Source of the DNA: Agromyces ramosus
GTDB taxonomy: Bacteria; Actinomycetota; Actinomycetes; Actinomycetales; Microbacteriaceae
Length of the DNA stretch: 64,000 nucleotides
NCBI RefSeq assembly: GCF_004216665.1
Contig: NZ_SGWY01000002.1
Coordinates: forward strand, 38,685 to 102,684
Direction: 5' to 3'
Under the pieces are notes generated by a model. That model was given only the letters and a program-made list of their open reading frames with translations. It had not been told where the DNA came from and searched no databases. Position 1 is the stretch's first letter. The number at the start of each line of letters is the position of its first letter. Shown here one piece after another: positions 17,254-26,800 of the stretch. Both the position numbers and the translations under genes were made by a program.

Positions 17254-18336
17254 TCAGGCCACCCGGCTCCCGGCCGGCAGCCGCTTCGCCGGCACCCGGG
17301 TGCGGCTCCACGCCCAGGCGAGGGCGCCGGCGCCGAGCAGTGCGTGCACCGCGAGTCCCACGAACCACGACGGTACCGAGCGCTCGTAGATCTCGCGTGG
17401 GGTCTGGGTGTCGGGCGAGACCCATTCGCCCGATGGGCGCCAGTCCGCGCACTCGTCGATCACGGCGTCGGTGTCGGGCGCGTGCTGGGCGCTCCGCACG
17501 CCCACGGCGATCCAGCCGAAGAGGTCGCGGGGGCTGCCGAACTCGTCGAACGAGCCCGGCGCGGCATCCGCCACGACGACGTAGGGGTTCGCGGCGAGGA
17601 AGCCCCACACCAGGTCGAGCCGGGGCGTCGGGTACTCGCGCACCTCGGGCGGGAGGCAGGGGGGCCGCTCGCCCACGGGAGGGTTGCCCTCCTCCTCGAG
17701 CTCCCGCCAGTCGACGCCGATGTAGGTCTGCCGCACCGTGGTCTGGATGGCGGCGCCGCCGAGTCCGAATCCGATGAGCGTGCCGACGCTGAGGGCGGCC
17801 ACGACGAGATAGGTCACAGTCACGGAGAAGAGCGGCCGCGTGAGCAGGCCCGACAGGCCGACGCCGATCGCCGCGATGATGCCGAGCTCGAGGGCGAGCA
17901 CCAGCACCGAGATCGCGATGGTCGCAGCCGACACCTGGCCGAGCGCGACCGCGAAGACCAGGAACGGCAGCGATGCCGCGAGGAAGGTCAACGCCGTCAG
18001 CCAGGCGGCGACCCACTTGCCGACCACCAGCTGCGCCGTGCTGATCAGCGTGACCTGCGTGGTCGCGAGGGTGCCGGCATCGCGCTCGCCGTTGATCGCG
18101 TTGCCGCTGAGAGCGGGGGAGACGAGCGTGCCGAGCAGCAGCACGAAGAACACGATCGTCGAGAACACGCCCCCGCCGCCGTCGTCCCAGGCGTTCGTCG
18201 CGAGCACGAGCAGGGCGGTCACGATCGTGACGAGCAGCACGAACACGCCGAGGAGCACGTACCAGGCCACGCCGCGCACGCGCTGCTTGAGGTCGAGCGT
18301 GACGATGAGCCACATGCCGCCCAGGAAGCCGCTCAT
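17254..18336 (-). CDS. ABC-2 type transporter permease
   Basis: A 360-residue membrane protein with about six or seven predicted helices, cytoplasmic N terminus and ABC-2 permease character (SPALSGNAINGERDAGTLATTQVT is a typical ABC-2 membrane-domain segment). A large soluble loop near residues 215-320 is rich in Pro, Glu and Trp. The gene overlaps the ATPase gene by 4 bases (ATGA), so the two are translationally coupled and form one exporter. Substrate unknown. Confidence 0.88.
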   Translation of the reverse strand: MSGFLGGMWLIVTLDLKQRVRGVAWYVLLGVFVLLVTIVTALLVLATNAWDDGGGGVFSTIVFFVLLLGTLVSPALSGNAINGERDAGTLATTQVTLISTAQLVVGKWVAAWLTALTFLAASLPFLVFAVALGQVSAATIAISVLVLALELGIIAAIGVGLSGLLTRPLFSVTVTYLVVAALSVGTLIGFGLGGAAIQTTVRQTYIGVDWRELEEEGNPPVGERPPCLPPEVREYPTPRLDLVWGFLAANPYVVVADAAPGSFDEFGSPRDLFGWIAVGVRSAQHAPDTDAVIDECADWRPSGEWVSPDTQTPREIYERSVPSWFVGLAVHALLGAGALAWAWSRTRVPAKRLPAGSRVA

Positions 18337-19325
18337 GCGCGGGCCTCGCCCGGCGCGGCCGGGCCGGAGTCGCCGAAGGGCGTGGCGGCGTCGGAGCCGG
18401 GTGCCGCAGGCGGCGGTCCGGCGCGATTGAGGTCGAGGAACACGTGCTCGAGGTCGCCGACCGCGGGGGCGAACGACGAGACGGGCACGCCGACGCCCAC
18501 GAGGTGGGCGAGGAGCTGCGCGGCATCTGCCTCGCTCGACAGCGGCACCACCGCGCCGAGGTTGTCGATGCGGGCGACGGCGCCGAAGCCCGCCGCGGTG
18601 AGCGCCTCGTCGAGCCGCAGCGGGTCGAGCGAACGCACCCGCCACTGCCGGGCGCTGCGGCCGGCGCGCGCGACCGCGTCGGCGGCCGCCGTCACGCCGC
18701 CCGCGAGGTAGACCGCGGTGTCCGCCATCTCCTCGAGCTCGGCGAGCACGTGGCTCGACACCAGCAGCGTCTTGCCCTCGCCGGCGAGCCGGCGCACGAG
18801 CTCCCGCAGCGAAGCGCGGGCGGCCGGGTCGAGCCCCGACGCCGGCTCGTCGAGCAGCAGCACGTCGGGGTCGTGCACGAGTGCGCGGGCGAGGCTCAGG
18901 CGCTGCTTCTGTCCGCGCGAGAGCACCCGGGTCGGTCGATCCGCCAGCGGCGCGAGGTCGACCAGGTCGATGAGCTCTGCGGCGCGAGCGGATGCCGCGT
19001 CCCGCGTCAGTCCGTACATGCGGGCGCTCGTGGCGAGCGCGTCGCGCACCGTGAGCGACGGCCACGAGCCGAGCGCGTCGGGCATCCAGCCGATACGCTC
19101 GCGCACCGCGCGCGGCTCGGCGACGGGGTCGTGGCCGGCGATGCGGATCGTGCCGGCATCGGGGGCGAGCAGGGTCGCCAGCATCAGCAGCAGCGTGGTC
19201 TTGCCTGCGCCGTTCGGTCCGATCAGGCCCGCCACGTGTCCCGGTTCGACCGAGAAGCTGGCGTCGCGCACCGCGTGCACGTCGCCGAATGCGCGGGCGA
19301 CCCCCTCGACCGTGATTCCGCCCAC
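18333..19325 (-). CDS. ABC transporter ATP-binding protein
   Basis: A 330-residue ATPase. Walker A is GPNGAGKTT near residue 35, the signature LSRGQKQRLSLARAL has the less common SRGQ start, and Walker B is VLLLDEPASGLDP, with the switch histidine in LVSSHVLAELEEM. A C-terminal domain of about 110 residues is of the type found in DrrA-like exporters. GTG 19325 has AGGAGG five bases upstream; the frame is open further but without homology. It is coupled to the permease gene downstream. Confidence 0.92.
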   Translation of the reverse strand: MGGITVEGVARAFGDVHAVRDASFSVEPGHVAGLIGPNGAGKTTLLLMLATLLAPDAGTIRIAGHDPVAEPRAVRERIGWMPDALGSWPSLTVRDALATSARMYGLTRDAASARAAELIDLVDLAPLADRPTRVLSRGQKQRLSLARALVHDPDVLLLDEPASGLDPAARASLRELVRRLAGEGKTLLVSSHVLAELEEMADTAVYLAGGVTAAADAVARAGRSARQWRVRSLDPLRLDEALTAAGFGAVARIDNLGAVVPLSSEADAAQLLAHLVGVGVPVSSFAPAVGDLEHVFLDLNRAGPPPAAPGSDAATPFGDSGPAAPGEARA

Positions 19326-19460
19326 CCATGCCTCCTCGCCGCCGCAGTCGGTCGAGTCTAGCGGCGGCGCGGATCGCGACGGCAGGTCCCGGCGTGGAGG
19401 GGTGCGCGTGCCGCCGGGTCGGCGTACCGTCGGGGCAGGAGGCATCGACGAGGAGGGGAC

Positions 19461-19904
19461 ATGGGCATCGAGGAGGAACGGATCGCGGAGTTCTTCGACG
19501 CGTACGCCGCCGCGCTCCGCGAGTTCGACGCCGACGCCACGGCGGCGCTCTGGGGCCTCCCGGGGATGATCGTCACCGACGACTTCGCGGGCGCACTCGA
19601 GAGCCGTGCCGACATGGCCGCCGGCCTCGCGTCGTCGTATCCGCTCTACCGCATGCTCGGGCTCGAGTCCGCGGTGCCCGAGATCCGCGCCGTGAGCGCC
19701 CTCACCGACCGCATCACGACCGTTCGCGTGCGGTGGAGCTACCTCGACGCCGACGACGAGGTGATCGTCACCACCGACTACGAGTACCTCCTGCGCGGCG
19801 ACGCCGATGGCCTGCGCGTCTACCTCGCGGTCGGGATCGACGAGGCGGAGGCGCTGCAACGCGCCGCCCGCACCCGCGGCGTGGACCTCGACCTGTTCGG
19901 CTGA
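19461..19904 (+). CDS. small NTF2/SnoaL-like protein
   Basis: A 147-residue soluble protein with the look of the NTF2/SnoaL cone fold. A helical N terminus (EERIAEFFDAYAAALREFDADATAALWGLPGMIVTDD) is followed by beta strands including VRVRWSYLDADDEVIVTTDYEYLL. Family members range from enzymes to ligand-binding proteins, and no catalytic residues can be assigned. GGAGGGGAC lies upstream of ATG 19461. It stands alone between the divergent ABC exporter and hisS. Confidence 0.75.
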   Translation: MGIEEERIAEFFDAYAAALREFDADATAALWGLPGMIVTDDFAGALESRADMAAGLASSYPLYRMLGLESAVPEIRAVSALTDRITTVRVRWSYLDADDEVIVTTDYEYLLRGDADGLRVYLAVGIDEAEALQRAARTRGVDLDLFG

Positions 19905-19989
19905 GGCGCCCGGCGGGATCGCCGACCCGACCGCTCCCGTCACCTCGCCGCGCACGGGCCCCCGCCCGCATGCTGGAAGAATGATCGGC

Positions 19990-21258
19990 ATGGCCGCATC
20001 CGTCACACCTCCGCGCGGCATGCGCGACTTCCTGCCCGCCGAGAAGGCGCGGCGCGAGCACGCCCTCGGCGTGATCCGCGGCGTGTACGCGGCGCACGGC
20101 TTCGACGAGATCGAGACGCCCGTGATGGAGGACTCGTCGCGACTGCACGCGGGCCTCGGCGGCGACAACGAGAAGCTCGCGTTCGCCGTGATGAAGCGCG
20201 GCCTCACGCCCGACGACCTCGCCGCGGCCGCGGCATCCGGCGATGCCCTCTCGCTGGCCGACCTCGGCCTGCGGTACGACCTCACCGTGCCGCTGGCGCG
20301 GTTCTACGCGACGCACCGTGCCGCGCTGCCCCCGGTCTTCCGCGCGATCCAGATCGCGCCGGTGTGGCGGGCCGAGCGCCCGCAGAAGGGCCGCTACCGC
20401 CAGTTCGTGCAGTGCGACATCGACATCATCGGCGAGGCGGGCCCGTTGGCCGAGCTCGAGCTGCTCACCGCCACGGTCGCGACGCTCGACGCGCTGGGGC
20501 TCGGCGGATGCACCATCCGCCTGAACGACCGGCGGATCCTCGCCGGGATCCTCGGATCGTGGGGCGTGCCGGCCGAGCTGCGGGAGCGCGCGCTCATCAC
20601 GATCGACAAGCTCGACAAGATCGGTGCCGGGGGAGTCGCGGCCGAGCTCCGCGAGCTCGGCGTCGTCACGACGGGCGTGGACGTCGCGGCCGAGCTCGAG
20701 TCGCTGATGAACGCGGGCTGGCATCTCGCCGACGGCGTCGTCGCGCCGCCCGCGTGGCTCGACCGGGAGGCGTACGACGAGCTGCTCGCGTTGCGCGCCG
20801 CACTGCCCGACGCCGCGATCGAGTTCGATCCCACGCTCGTGCGCGGCATGGGCTACTACACGGGCACGATCTTCGAGATCGCGCACCCCGACCTGGGCTA
20901 CTCGCTCGGCGGCGGCGGCCGCTACGACCACATGATCGGGCGCTTCCTGGGGCAGGAGGTGCCGGCGTGCGGCTTCTCGATCGGCTTCGAGCGCATCGTC
21001 GACCTCCTCGCCGTGCGCGACGCGGGTCGCCCCCGGGCCGTCGTGCTCGTGTACGACGCCGACGTCGCTCCCGCGTCCCTCCTCGCGCTGAAGCACGAGC
21101 TCGTGGCATCCGGAGCGCGCGTGCGGTTCGAGCGCCGCGTCAAGAACCTGCGCGCCCTGCTCGACCGCGTGACCGCCGACGGCTTCGACGCCTTCGCCAC
21201 CGTGACGAGCGAGACGACGGATGCCTCGTCGCTCGCGTTCCGCGAACTCACCGCCTGA
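19990..21258 (+). CDS. hisS: histidine--tRNA ligase
   Basis: A 422-residue class II aminoacyl-tRNA synthetase. Motif 1 is in ARREHALGVIRGVYAAHGFDEIETP. Motif 2 is FRAIQIAPVWRAERPQKGRYRQF with QCDIDIIGE. The histidine-specific LVRGMGYYTGTIFEI and GGGGRYDHMIG follow, and motif 3 is CGFSIGFERIVDLL. The C-terminal anticodon domain is short. GGAAGA sits about ten bases before ATG 19990; an in-frame ATG at 19981 is too close to it but cannot be excluded. Confidence 0.95.
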   Translation: MAASVTPPRGMRDFLPAEKARREHALGVIRGVYAAHGFDEIETPVMEDSSRLHAGLGGDNEKLAFAVMKRGLTPDDLAAAAASGDALSLADLGLRYDLTVPLARFYATHRAALPPVFRAIQIAPVWRAERPQKGRYRQFVQCDIDIIGEAGPLAELELLTATVATLDALGLGGCTIRLNDRRILAGILGSWGVPAELRERALITIDKLDKIGAGGVAAELRELGVVTTGVDVAAELESLMNAGWHLADGVVAPPAWLDREAYDELLALRAALPDAAIEFDPTLVRGMGYYTGTIFEIAHPDLGYSLGGGGRYDHMIGRFLGQEVPACGFSIGFERIVDLLAVRDAGRPRAVVLVYDADVAPASLLALKHELVASGARVRFERRVKNLRALLDRVTADGFDAFATVTSETTDASSLAFRELTA

Positions 21259-21308
21259 GCGGGGCACCCTCGCGGAATGTCACGCCTGCCGGCGCGTCAC
21301 TAGACTGA

Positions 21309-22646
<1,338 letters not shown>

Positions 22647-22663
22647 ACGGCTTGGATCTCGTG

Positions 22664-22691
22664 ACGGGGGCGGCCGCGGGGCCGCCCCCGT
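22664..22691 (+). terminator. enolase terminator hairpin
   Basis: A 12-bp perfect stem (22664-22675 / 22680-22691, core GGGGGCGGCC / GGCCGCCCCC) with the loop GCGG, followed by a TC-rich run. It lies 18 bases after the eno stop. Confidence 0.85.
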
Positions 22692-22720
22692 TCTCCTCTC
22701 CGGGTCGGTGAGGAGGGGCG

Positions 22721-23311
22721 ATGCATCCGGATGCTCCGCGCCCGCCGCGATCCTCGGGCGACCCGCGCGGCGGGTCGAAGCCCGCGTCCCGCCAAGGGCG
22801 GGCCGGCACTGCCGCGAAGCCGGCGACCGGCGGCACGACGCCCACGGACCGCTCGGGATGGCTCAGCGGCATCCGATTCTCAGGCTTCTCGCTCATCATG
22901 ATGGGTGTGCTCGTGCTCGCGGTGGTGGTGCTCGCACCGACGATCGCGGCGTTCGCGCAGCAGCGCCAGCAGATCGCGGAGCTTCGCGCCGCCGTCTCGC
23001 AGCAGGAGGAGGAGGTGCAGCGCCTGCGCGACGAGCGCGAGCGCTGGAACGACGAGACGTTCATCATGACCCAGGCGCGCGAGCGGCTGTACTACGTGAT
23101 GCCCGGCGAGGTGAGCTACCTCGTCATCGACGACCGGACCGAGGCGGCCAAGGCCGACGCCACCGCAGCGGTCTCGGCAGAAGTGACCGAATCGAAGGGC
23201 GACTGGATGCGCACCCTGCTCGACTCCGTGATGACCGCGGGACTCGCTCCCGCGCCCACGGCTCCCGCCGAGGTGCCCGCCGGAGCGCCCGTCGGGATGG
23301 GCGAGCGATGA
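22721..23311 (+). CDS. septum formation initiator family protein (FtsB/DivIC-like)
   Basis: A 196-residue bitopic membrane protein. It has a basic, Pro/Gly-rich cytoplasmic N terminus (about 1-50), one membrane helix near 57-77 and a coiled coil (QQRQQIAELRAAVSQQEEEVQRLRDERERW). The DivIC-type motif then follows, with ARERLYYVMPGEVSYLVID. Such proteins link the late divisome complex. The tail after residue 145 is Ala/Pro rich. It overlaps the DUF501 gene by 4 bases and is conserved next to enolase in Actinobacteria. Confidence 0.9.
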   Translation: MHPDAPRPPRSSGDPRGGSKPASRQGRAGTAAKPATGGTTPTDRSGWLSGIRFSGFSLIMMGVLVLAVVVLAPTIAAFAQQRQQIAELRAAVSQQEEEVQRLRDERERWNDETFIMTQARERLYYVMPGEVSYLVIDDRTEAAKADATAAVSAEVTESKGDWMRTLLDSVMTAGLAPAPTAPAEVPAGAPVGMGER

Positions 23312-23871
23312 CCCGGCCGCCGTTCGAACCCGTGAGCGAGCGGGACATCCGCATCGTGTCGGCCCAGCTCGGGCGTCCGGCACGCGACGTCGTCGGCATC
23401 CCCGCGCGATGCGCGTGCGGCGCCCCCACCGTCGTGGCCACCGCGCCGCGCCTGTCCGACGGCACGCCGTTCCCCACGCTGTACTACCTCACGCATCCGG
23501 TGGCGACCGCGGCGATGTCGTTCCTCGAGGCGGCCCAGGTGATGGTGGAGTGCACTGAGCTGCTCGCCGCCGATGCCGAGGTGCGGGCCGCCTACGAGCG
23601 AGCCCACCGCGACTACCTGGCCGACCGCGAGTCCATCGCGGTCGTGCCCGAGCTCGTCGGCATCTCGGCGGGCGGCATGCCGACCCGCGTGAAGTGCCTG
23701 CACGCGCTGGCGGCCCACTCCCTCTCGGCCGGACCCGGCGCGAATCCGATCGGCGACATCGCGCTCGAGCGGTCGTCGTGGTCGCCCGACGTGTGCCAGT
23801 GCCCCGACTACGGGGTCGACGTGCCCGACCCGGCGGACCCCGCCGACGACGACACCGGAGGCCGGGCGTGA
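23308..23871 (+). CDS. DUF501 domain-containing protein
   Basis: A 187-residue soluble protein of the actinobacterial DUF501 family. A conserved cysteine motif RCACGAPTVVAT lies near residue 28. PFPTLYYLTHPVATAAMSFLEA is the family core, and GMPTRVKCLHALAAHSL is another invariant block, with a further CQC near the C terminus. The cysteines could bind metal. The gene overlaps both neighbours by 4 bases (ATGA with ftsB, GTGA with the subtilase), so the three are translated as a unit. Biochemical role unknown. Confidence 0.9.
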   Translation: MTRPPFEPVSERDIRIVSAQLGRPARDVVGIPARCACGAPTVVATAPRLSDGTPFPTLYYLTHPVATAAMSFLEAAQVMVECTELLAADAEVRAAYERAHRDYLADRESIAVVPELVGISAGGMPTRVKCLHALAAHSLSAGPGANPIGDIALERSSWSPDVCQCPDYGVDVPDPADPADDDTGGRA

Positions 23872-25151
23872 CCAGGCCCGACCGCCGACGGCCTCTCGCG
23901 GCCTTCGCGAGAGGTGCGGCCGCGGTCGCCGCGGCGACGCTCATCGCGCTCGCGGGAGCGACGCCGGCGCATGCCGACACCGTGCGCGACCTCGAGTACT
24001 GGCTCAACGACTACGGCTTCACGACGGCGTGGGAGACGTCCCGCGGCGAGGGCGTCACCGTCGCCGTGATCGACACCGGGGTGAACGGCGAGGTCGCCGA
24101 GCTGAAGGGGGCGGTCACGGGCGGCACGGATGTCTCGGGCCTCGGTACGCCGAACGGGCAGACACCGGTCGGCGACGACCCGAACCACGGCACGATGGTC
24201 GCCTCGCTCCTCGCCGGCCGTGGCACCGGCAACGAGAACGGCGTGATCGGCGTCGCGCCCCAGGCGGACCTGCTGACCGCGTCGGTCGCCTTCGGCCAGG
24301 ACACGGGTGCCGAGAAGTCGAACGACGACCAGATCGCCGAGGCGGTGCGCTGGGCGGTCGACAGCGGCGCCGACGTCATCAACATGTCGCTCACCCGCAA
24401 CACCCGGGACTGGCCCGAGAGCTGGGACGACGCGTTCACGTACGCGTTCGAGCACGACGTGGTGGTCGTGGCCGCCGCGGGCAACCGGGGCAGCGGCACG
24501 AGCGAGGTCGGCGCGCCCGCGACGATCCCGGGCGTGCTCACGGTCGCCGGAGTCGACCGCGAGAAGAACGCGAGCTTCGACGCGAGCTCCCAGGGCATCA
24601 CGATCGCGGTCGCGGCACCCAGTGAGGACCTCGTGGGCGTGCTGCCCGACGGAAGCTACGTGCAGTGGAGCGGCACGAGCGCCGCAGCGCCGATCGTGTC
24701 GGGCCTCGTCGCGCTGATCCGCAGCGAGTACCCCGAGCTCGACGCCGCGAACGTCATCGAGCGACTCATTCGCACGGCGGATCCCAACGGCCACGAGGTG
24801 CCGAGCCCGTTGTACGGGTGGGGCATCATCGATCCGGTCACCGCGCTGACGGCCGAGGTCCCCGAGGTCGAGTCGAGCCCGCTCGGAAGCCTTGCGGAAT
24901 GGATCACGATCCACCGCCGAGCGGACGCCCCGGCTCCGGCGACCGAAGAGGAGGCACAGGAGATCGTGCCGATCGCGGACCCACCACTGCCCCGTTCGGA
25001 CGGCGCGCAGACGCTTCTGCCGACCGCGTGGACGCTCGCCTACATCACCGTCCCGCTCTCGCTCGTCGCCGGATTTGGTACGCTAGCAGCGCTGTTGGGC
25101 ATCGGCGCCACTCGGCATACCAGGCGGACTGTCCGCACTCGCGAGCAGTGA
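23868..25151 (+). CDS. S8 family serine protease, mycosin-like, membrane anchored
   Basis: A 427-residue secreted subtilase. An N-terminal signal peptide ends near ATPAHA (about residue 36). The catalytic triad is visible as Asp69 (VAVIDTGVNG), His107 (DDPNHGTMVASLLAG) and Ser near 270 (WSGTSAAAPIVSG), with the oxyanion region AAAGNRGSG. A C-terminal membrane helix (about 393-415) and basic tail would anchor it, as in type VII secretion mycosins. No EsxA/EccC-type gene is in the window, so its partner system is unknown. GTG 23868 overlaps the DUF501 stop. Confidence 0.9.
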   Translation: MTRPDRRRPLAAFARGAAAVAAATLIALAGATPAHADTVRDLEYWLNDYGFTTAWETSRGEGVTVAVIDTGVNGEVAELKGAVTGGTDVSGLGTPNGQTPVGDDPNHGTMVASLLAGRGTGNENGVIGVAPQADLLTASVAFGQDTGAEKSNDDQIAEAVRWAVDSGADVINMSLTRNTRDWPESWDDAFTYAFEHDVVVVAAAGNRGSGTSEVGAPATIPGVLTVAGVDREKNASFDASSQGITIAVAAPSEDLVGVLPDGSYVQWSGTSAAAPIVSGLVALIRSEYPELDAANVIERLIRTADPNGHEVPSPLYGWGIIDPVTALTAEVPEVESSPLGSLAEWITIHRRADAPAPATEEEAQEIVPIADPPLPRSDGAQTLLPTAWTLAYITVPLSLVAGFGTLAALLGIGATRHTRRTVRTREQ

Positions 25152-25197
25152 TCGCGCGCACCAGGCCGCACGTAACAAACTGAGGAGTCCATTCACC

Positions 25198-26652
25198 GTG
25201 CCCAAGATTCTCATCGTCGGCGGTGGCTATGCGGGGTTCTACACGGCGTGGAAACTCGAGAAGTGGCTGCGGCCCGGCGAGGCCGAGGTCACCGTCGTCG
25301 ACCCGCTTCCCTACATGACGTACCAGCCCTTCCTGCCCGAGGTCGCCGCAGGCTCAATCGAGCCGCGTCACGCGGTGGTGTCGCAGCGCCGCCACCTCAA
25401 GAAGACGAACGTCGTGACCGCCAAGGTCACGCGCATCGACCACGCGTCCAAGACCGCCACGATCACGCCCGAGGTGGGCGAACCGTGGGAGTTCGAGTAC
25501 GACGTGATCGTCGTCACCGGCGGTGCCGTCTCGCGCACCTTCCCCATTCCCGGCATCGCCGAGAACGCGGTCGGCCTGAAGTCGATCGAGGAGGCCGTGT
25601 ACATCCGCGACCGGGTCCTCACGAACTTCGACAAGGCCTCCACGCTCCCGCCCGGCCCCGAGCGCGAACGCCTGCTCACCTTCGTCGTGGTCGGCGGCGG
25701 CTTCGCGGGCATCGAGGCGTTCGCCGAGCTCCGTTCCTTCGCGAGCGCGCTGCTCGAGTACTACCCGCAGCTCACCTTCGACGAGACCCACTTCCACCTC
25801 ATCGAGGCGATGGGCCGCATCATGCCCGAGGTTTCGCTCGAGACGAGCCACTGGGTCATCAAGCACCTCGCCCAGCGCGGTGCGGAGATCCACCTCGACA
25901 CGCAGCTCTCGAGCGCGGTCGACGGCAAGATCGAGCTCTCGACTGGTGAGACCTTCGAGACCGACCTCATCGTCTGGACGGCGGGAGTCATGGCGAACCC
26001 CGCCATCGTCCGTTCGAGCGACCTCCCCGTCGAGGAGCGAGGCCGCGTGCTGACGCGGGCCGACCTCCGCGTGGGCGACGAGGACGACTTCGTTCCCGAC
26101 GCCTGGGCGGCCGGCGACATCGCCGCCGTGCCCGACCTCTCGGGCGGCGGCGTCGGCGGCTACTGCGTGCCCAATGCGCAGCACGCCGTGCGCCAGGGCA
26201 AGCTGATGGCGAAGAACATCGTCGCGGTGCTGCGCGGTGAGGAGCCGAAGGAGTACTTCCACAAGAACCTCGGCGCCGTCGCCGGCCTCGGCATCGGCTC
26301 GGGCGTGTTCCAGTCGGGCAAGCTCGCGCTCACGGGCCTCATCGCCTGGTTCGCGCACCGCGGCTACCACGGCCTCGCGATGCCGAGCTGGGAGCGCAAG
26401 TTCCGCGTGTTCTGGGGCTGGTGGAACAACTTCTGGCTCGGCCGCGACATCGTGTCGCTCTCCGCGGTGCAGCAGCCTCGCGCGTCGTTCGAGGAGTTCG
26501 CCGCACGCCCGAAGCCGCCGGCCGCCGCGGCGCCGGCGCCGGCCGTGACATCCGGAAAGCCCGCGCCGAAGGCCGTCAAGGCCAAGGCCGCGCCAGCCGG
26601 GGCGAAGGCGGCAGAGGCGAAGGCCGACGCCCAGCCGGTCGCCGCGAAGTAG
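25198..26652 (+). CDS. ndh: type II NADH dehydrogenase (NAD(P)/FAD-dependent oxidoreductase)
   Basis: A 484-residue NDH-2, a non-proton-pumping membrane-associated enzyme that passes electrons from NADH to menaquinone. The FAD Rossmann motif ILIVGGGYAGFYTAW is at residues 4-18, the NADH motif VVVGGGFAGIEA near 163-174, and AAGDIAAVPD marks the second FAD contact. YMTYQPFLPEVAAG is typical of actinobacterial Ndh. The C-terminal amphipathic region is followed by an Ala/Lys/Pro low-complexity tail (about 435-484). GTG 25198 has TGAGGAG upstream. It is the last chromosomal gene before the tRNA attachment site. Confidence 0.95.
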   Translation: MPKILIVGGGYAGFYTAWKLEKWLRPGEAEVTVVDPLPYMTYQPFLPEVAAGSIEPRHAVVSQRRHLKKTNVVTAKVTRIDHASKTATITPEVGEPWEFEYDVIVVTGGAVSRTFPIPGIAENAVGLKSIEEAVYIRDRVLTNFDKASTLPPGPERERLLTFVVVGGGFAGIEAFAELRSFASALLEYYPQLTFDETHFHLIEAMGRIMPEVSLETSHWVIKHLAQRGAEIHLDTQLSSAVDGKIELSTGETFETDLIVWTAGVMANPAIVRSSDLPVEERGRVLTRADLRVGDEDDFVPDAWAAGDIAAVPDLSGGGVGGYCVPNAQHAVRQGKLMAKNIVAVLRGEEPKEYFHKNLGAVAGLGIGSGVFQSGKLALTGLIAWFAHRGYHGLAMPSWERKFRVFWGWWNNFWLGRDIVSLSAVQQPRASFEEFAARPKPPAAAAPAPAVTSGKPAPKAVKAKAAPAGAKAAEAKADAQPVAAK

Positions 26653-26686
26653 TGTGGGAGGCGGCGCCGCCTGCGGGCGACGCCGC

Positions 26687-26760
26687 GCTCCCGTAGCCCA
26701 ATCGGCAGAGGCAGGCGACTTAAACTCGCCGCAGTCTGGGTTCGAATCCCAGCGGGAGCA
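26687..26760 (+). tRNA. tRNA with UAA anticodon (tRNA-Leu by anticodon), short variable loop
   Basis: A 74-base cloverleaf. Acceptor GCTCCCG pairs with CGGGAGC, with discriminator A760. The anticodon stem GGCGA/TCGCC encloses the loop CTTAAAC (anticodon UAA, codon UUA). The T arm CTGGG/CCCAG encloses the TTCGAAT loop. The D stem has three pairs plus one C-A mismatch. The variable loop is only five bases (GCAGT), whereas normal bacterial tRNA-Leu has a long variable arm. Anticodon and A73 fit leucine; the geometry does not. Its 3' end is the attachment site of the integrative elements to the right. CCA is not encoded. Confidence 0.85.
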
Positions 26761-26764
26761 CCGT
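26738..26764 (+). repeat. attachment site copy 1 (tRNA 3' end)
   Basis: A 27-bp sequence beginning GGGTTCGAATCCCAGCGGGA, from the T arm to four bases past the tRNA. It is identical at 30004-30030. Its central 23 bp also recur at 30917-30939. Confidence 0.9.
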
Positions 26765-26800
26765 TGTTTGCTCCGCGAGATCCGCATGATCTCGCGGAAT

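Noticed and set aside
18333..20285. A 650-residue fusion of the ABC ATPase with an upstream domain
   Set aside because: The extension is antisense to the SnoaL-like gene and hisS and has no family signature. A good Shine-Dalgarno precedes GTG 19325.
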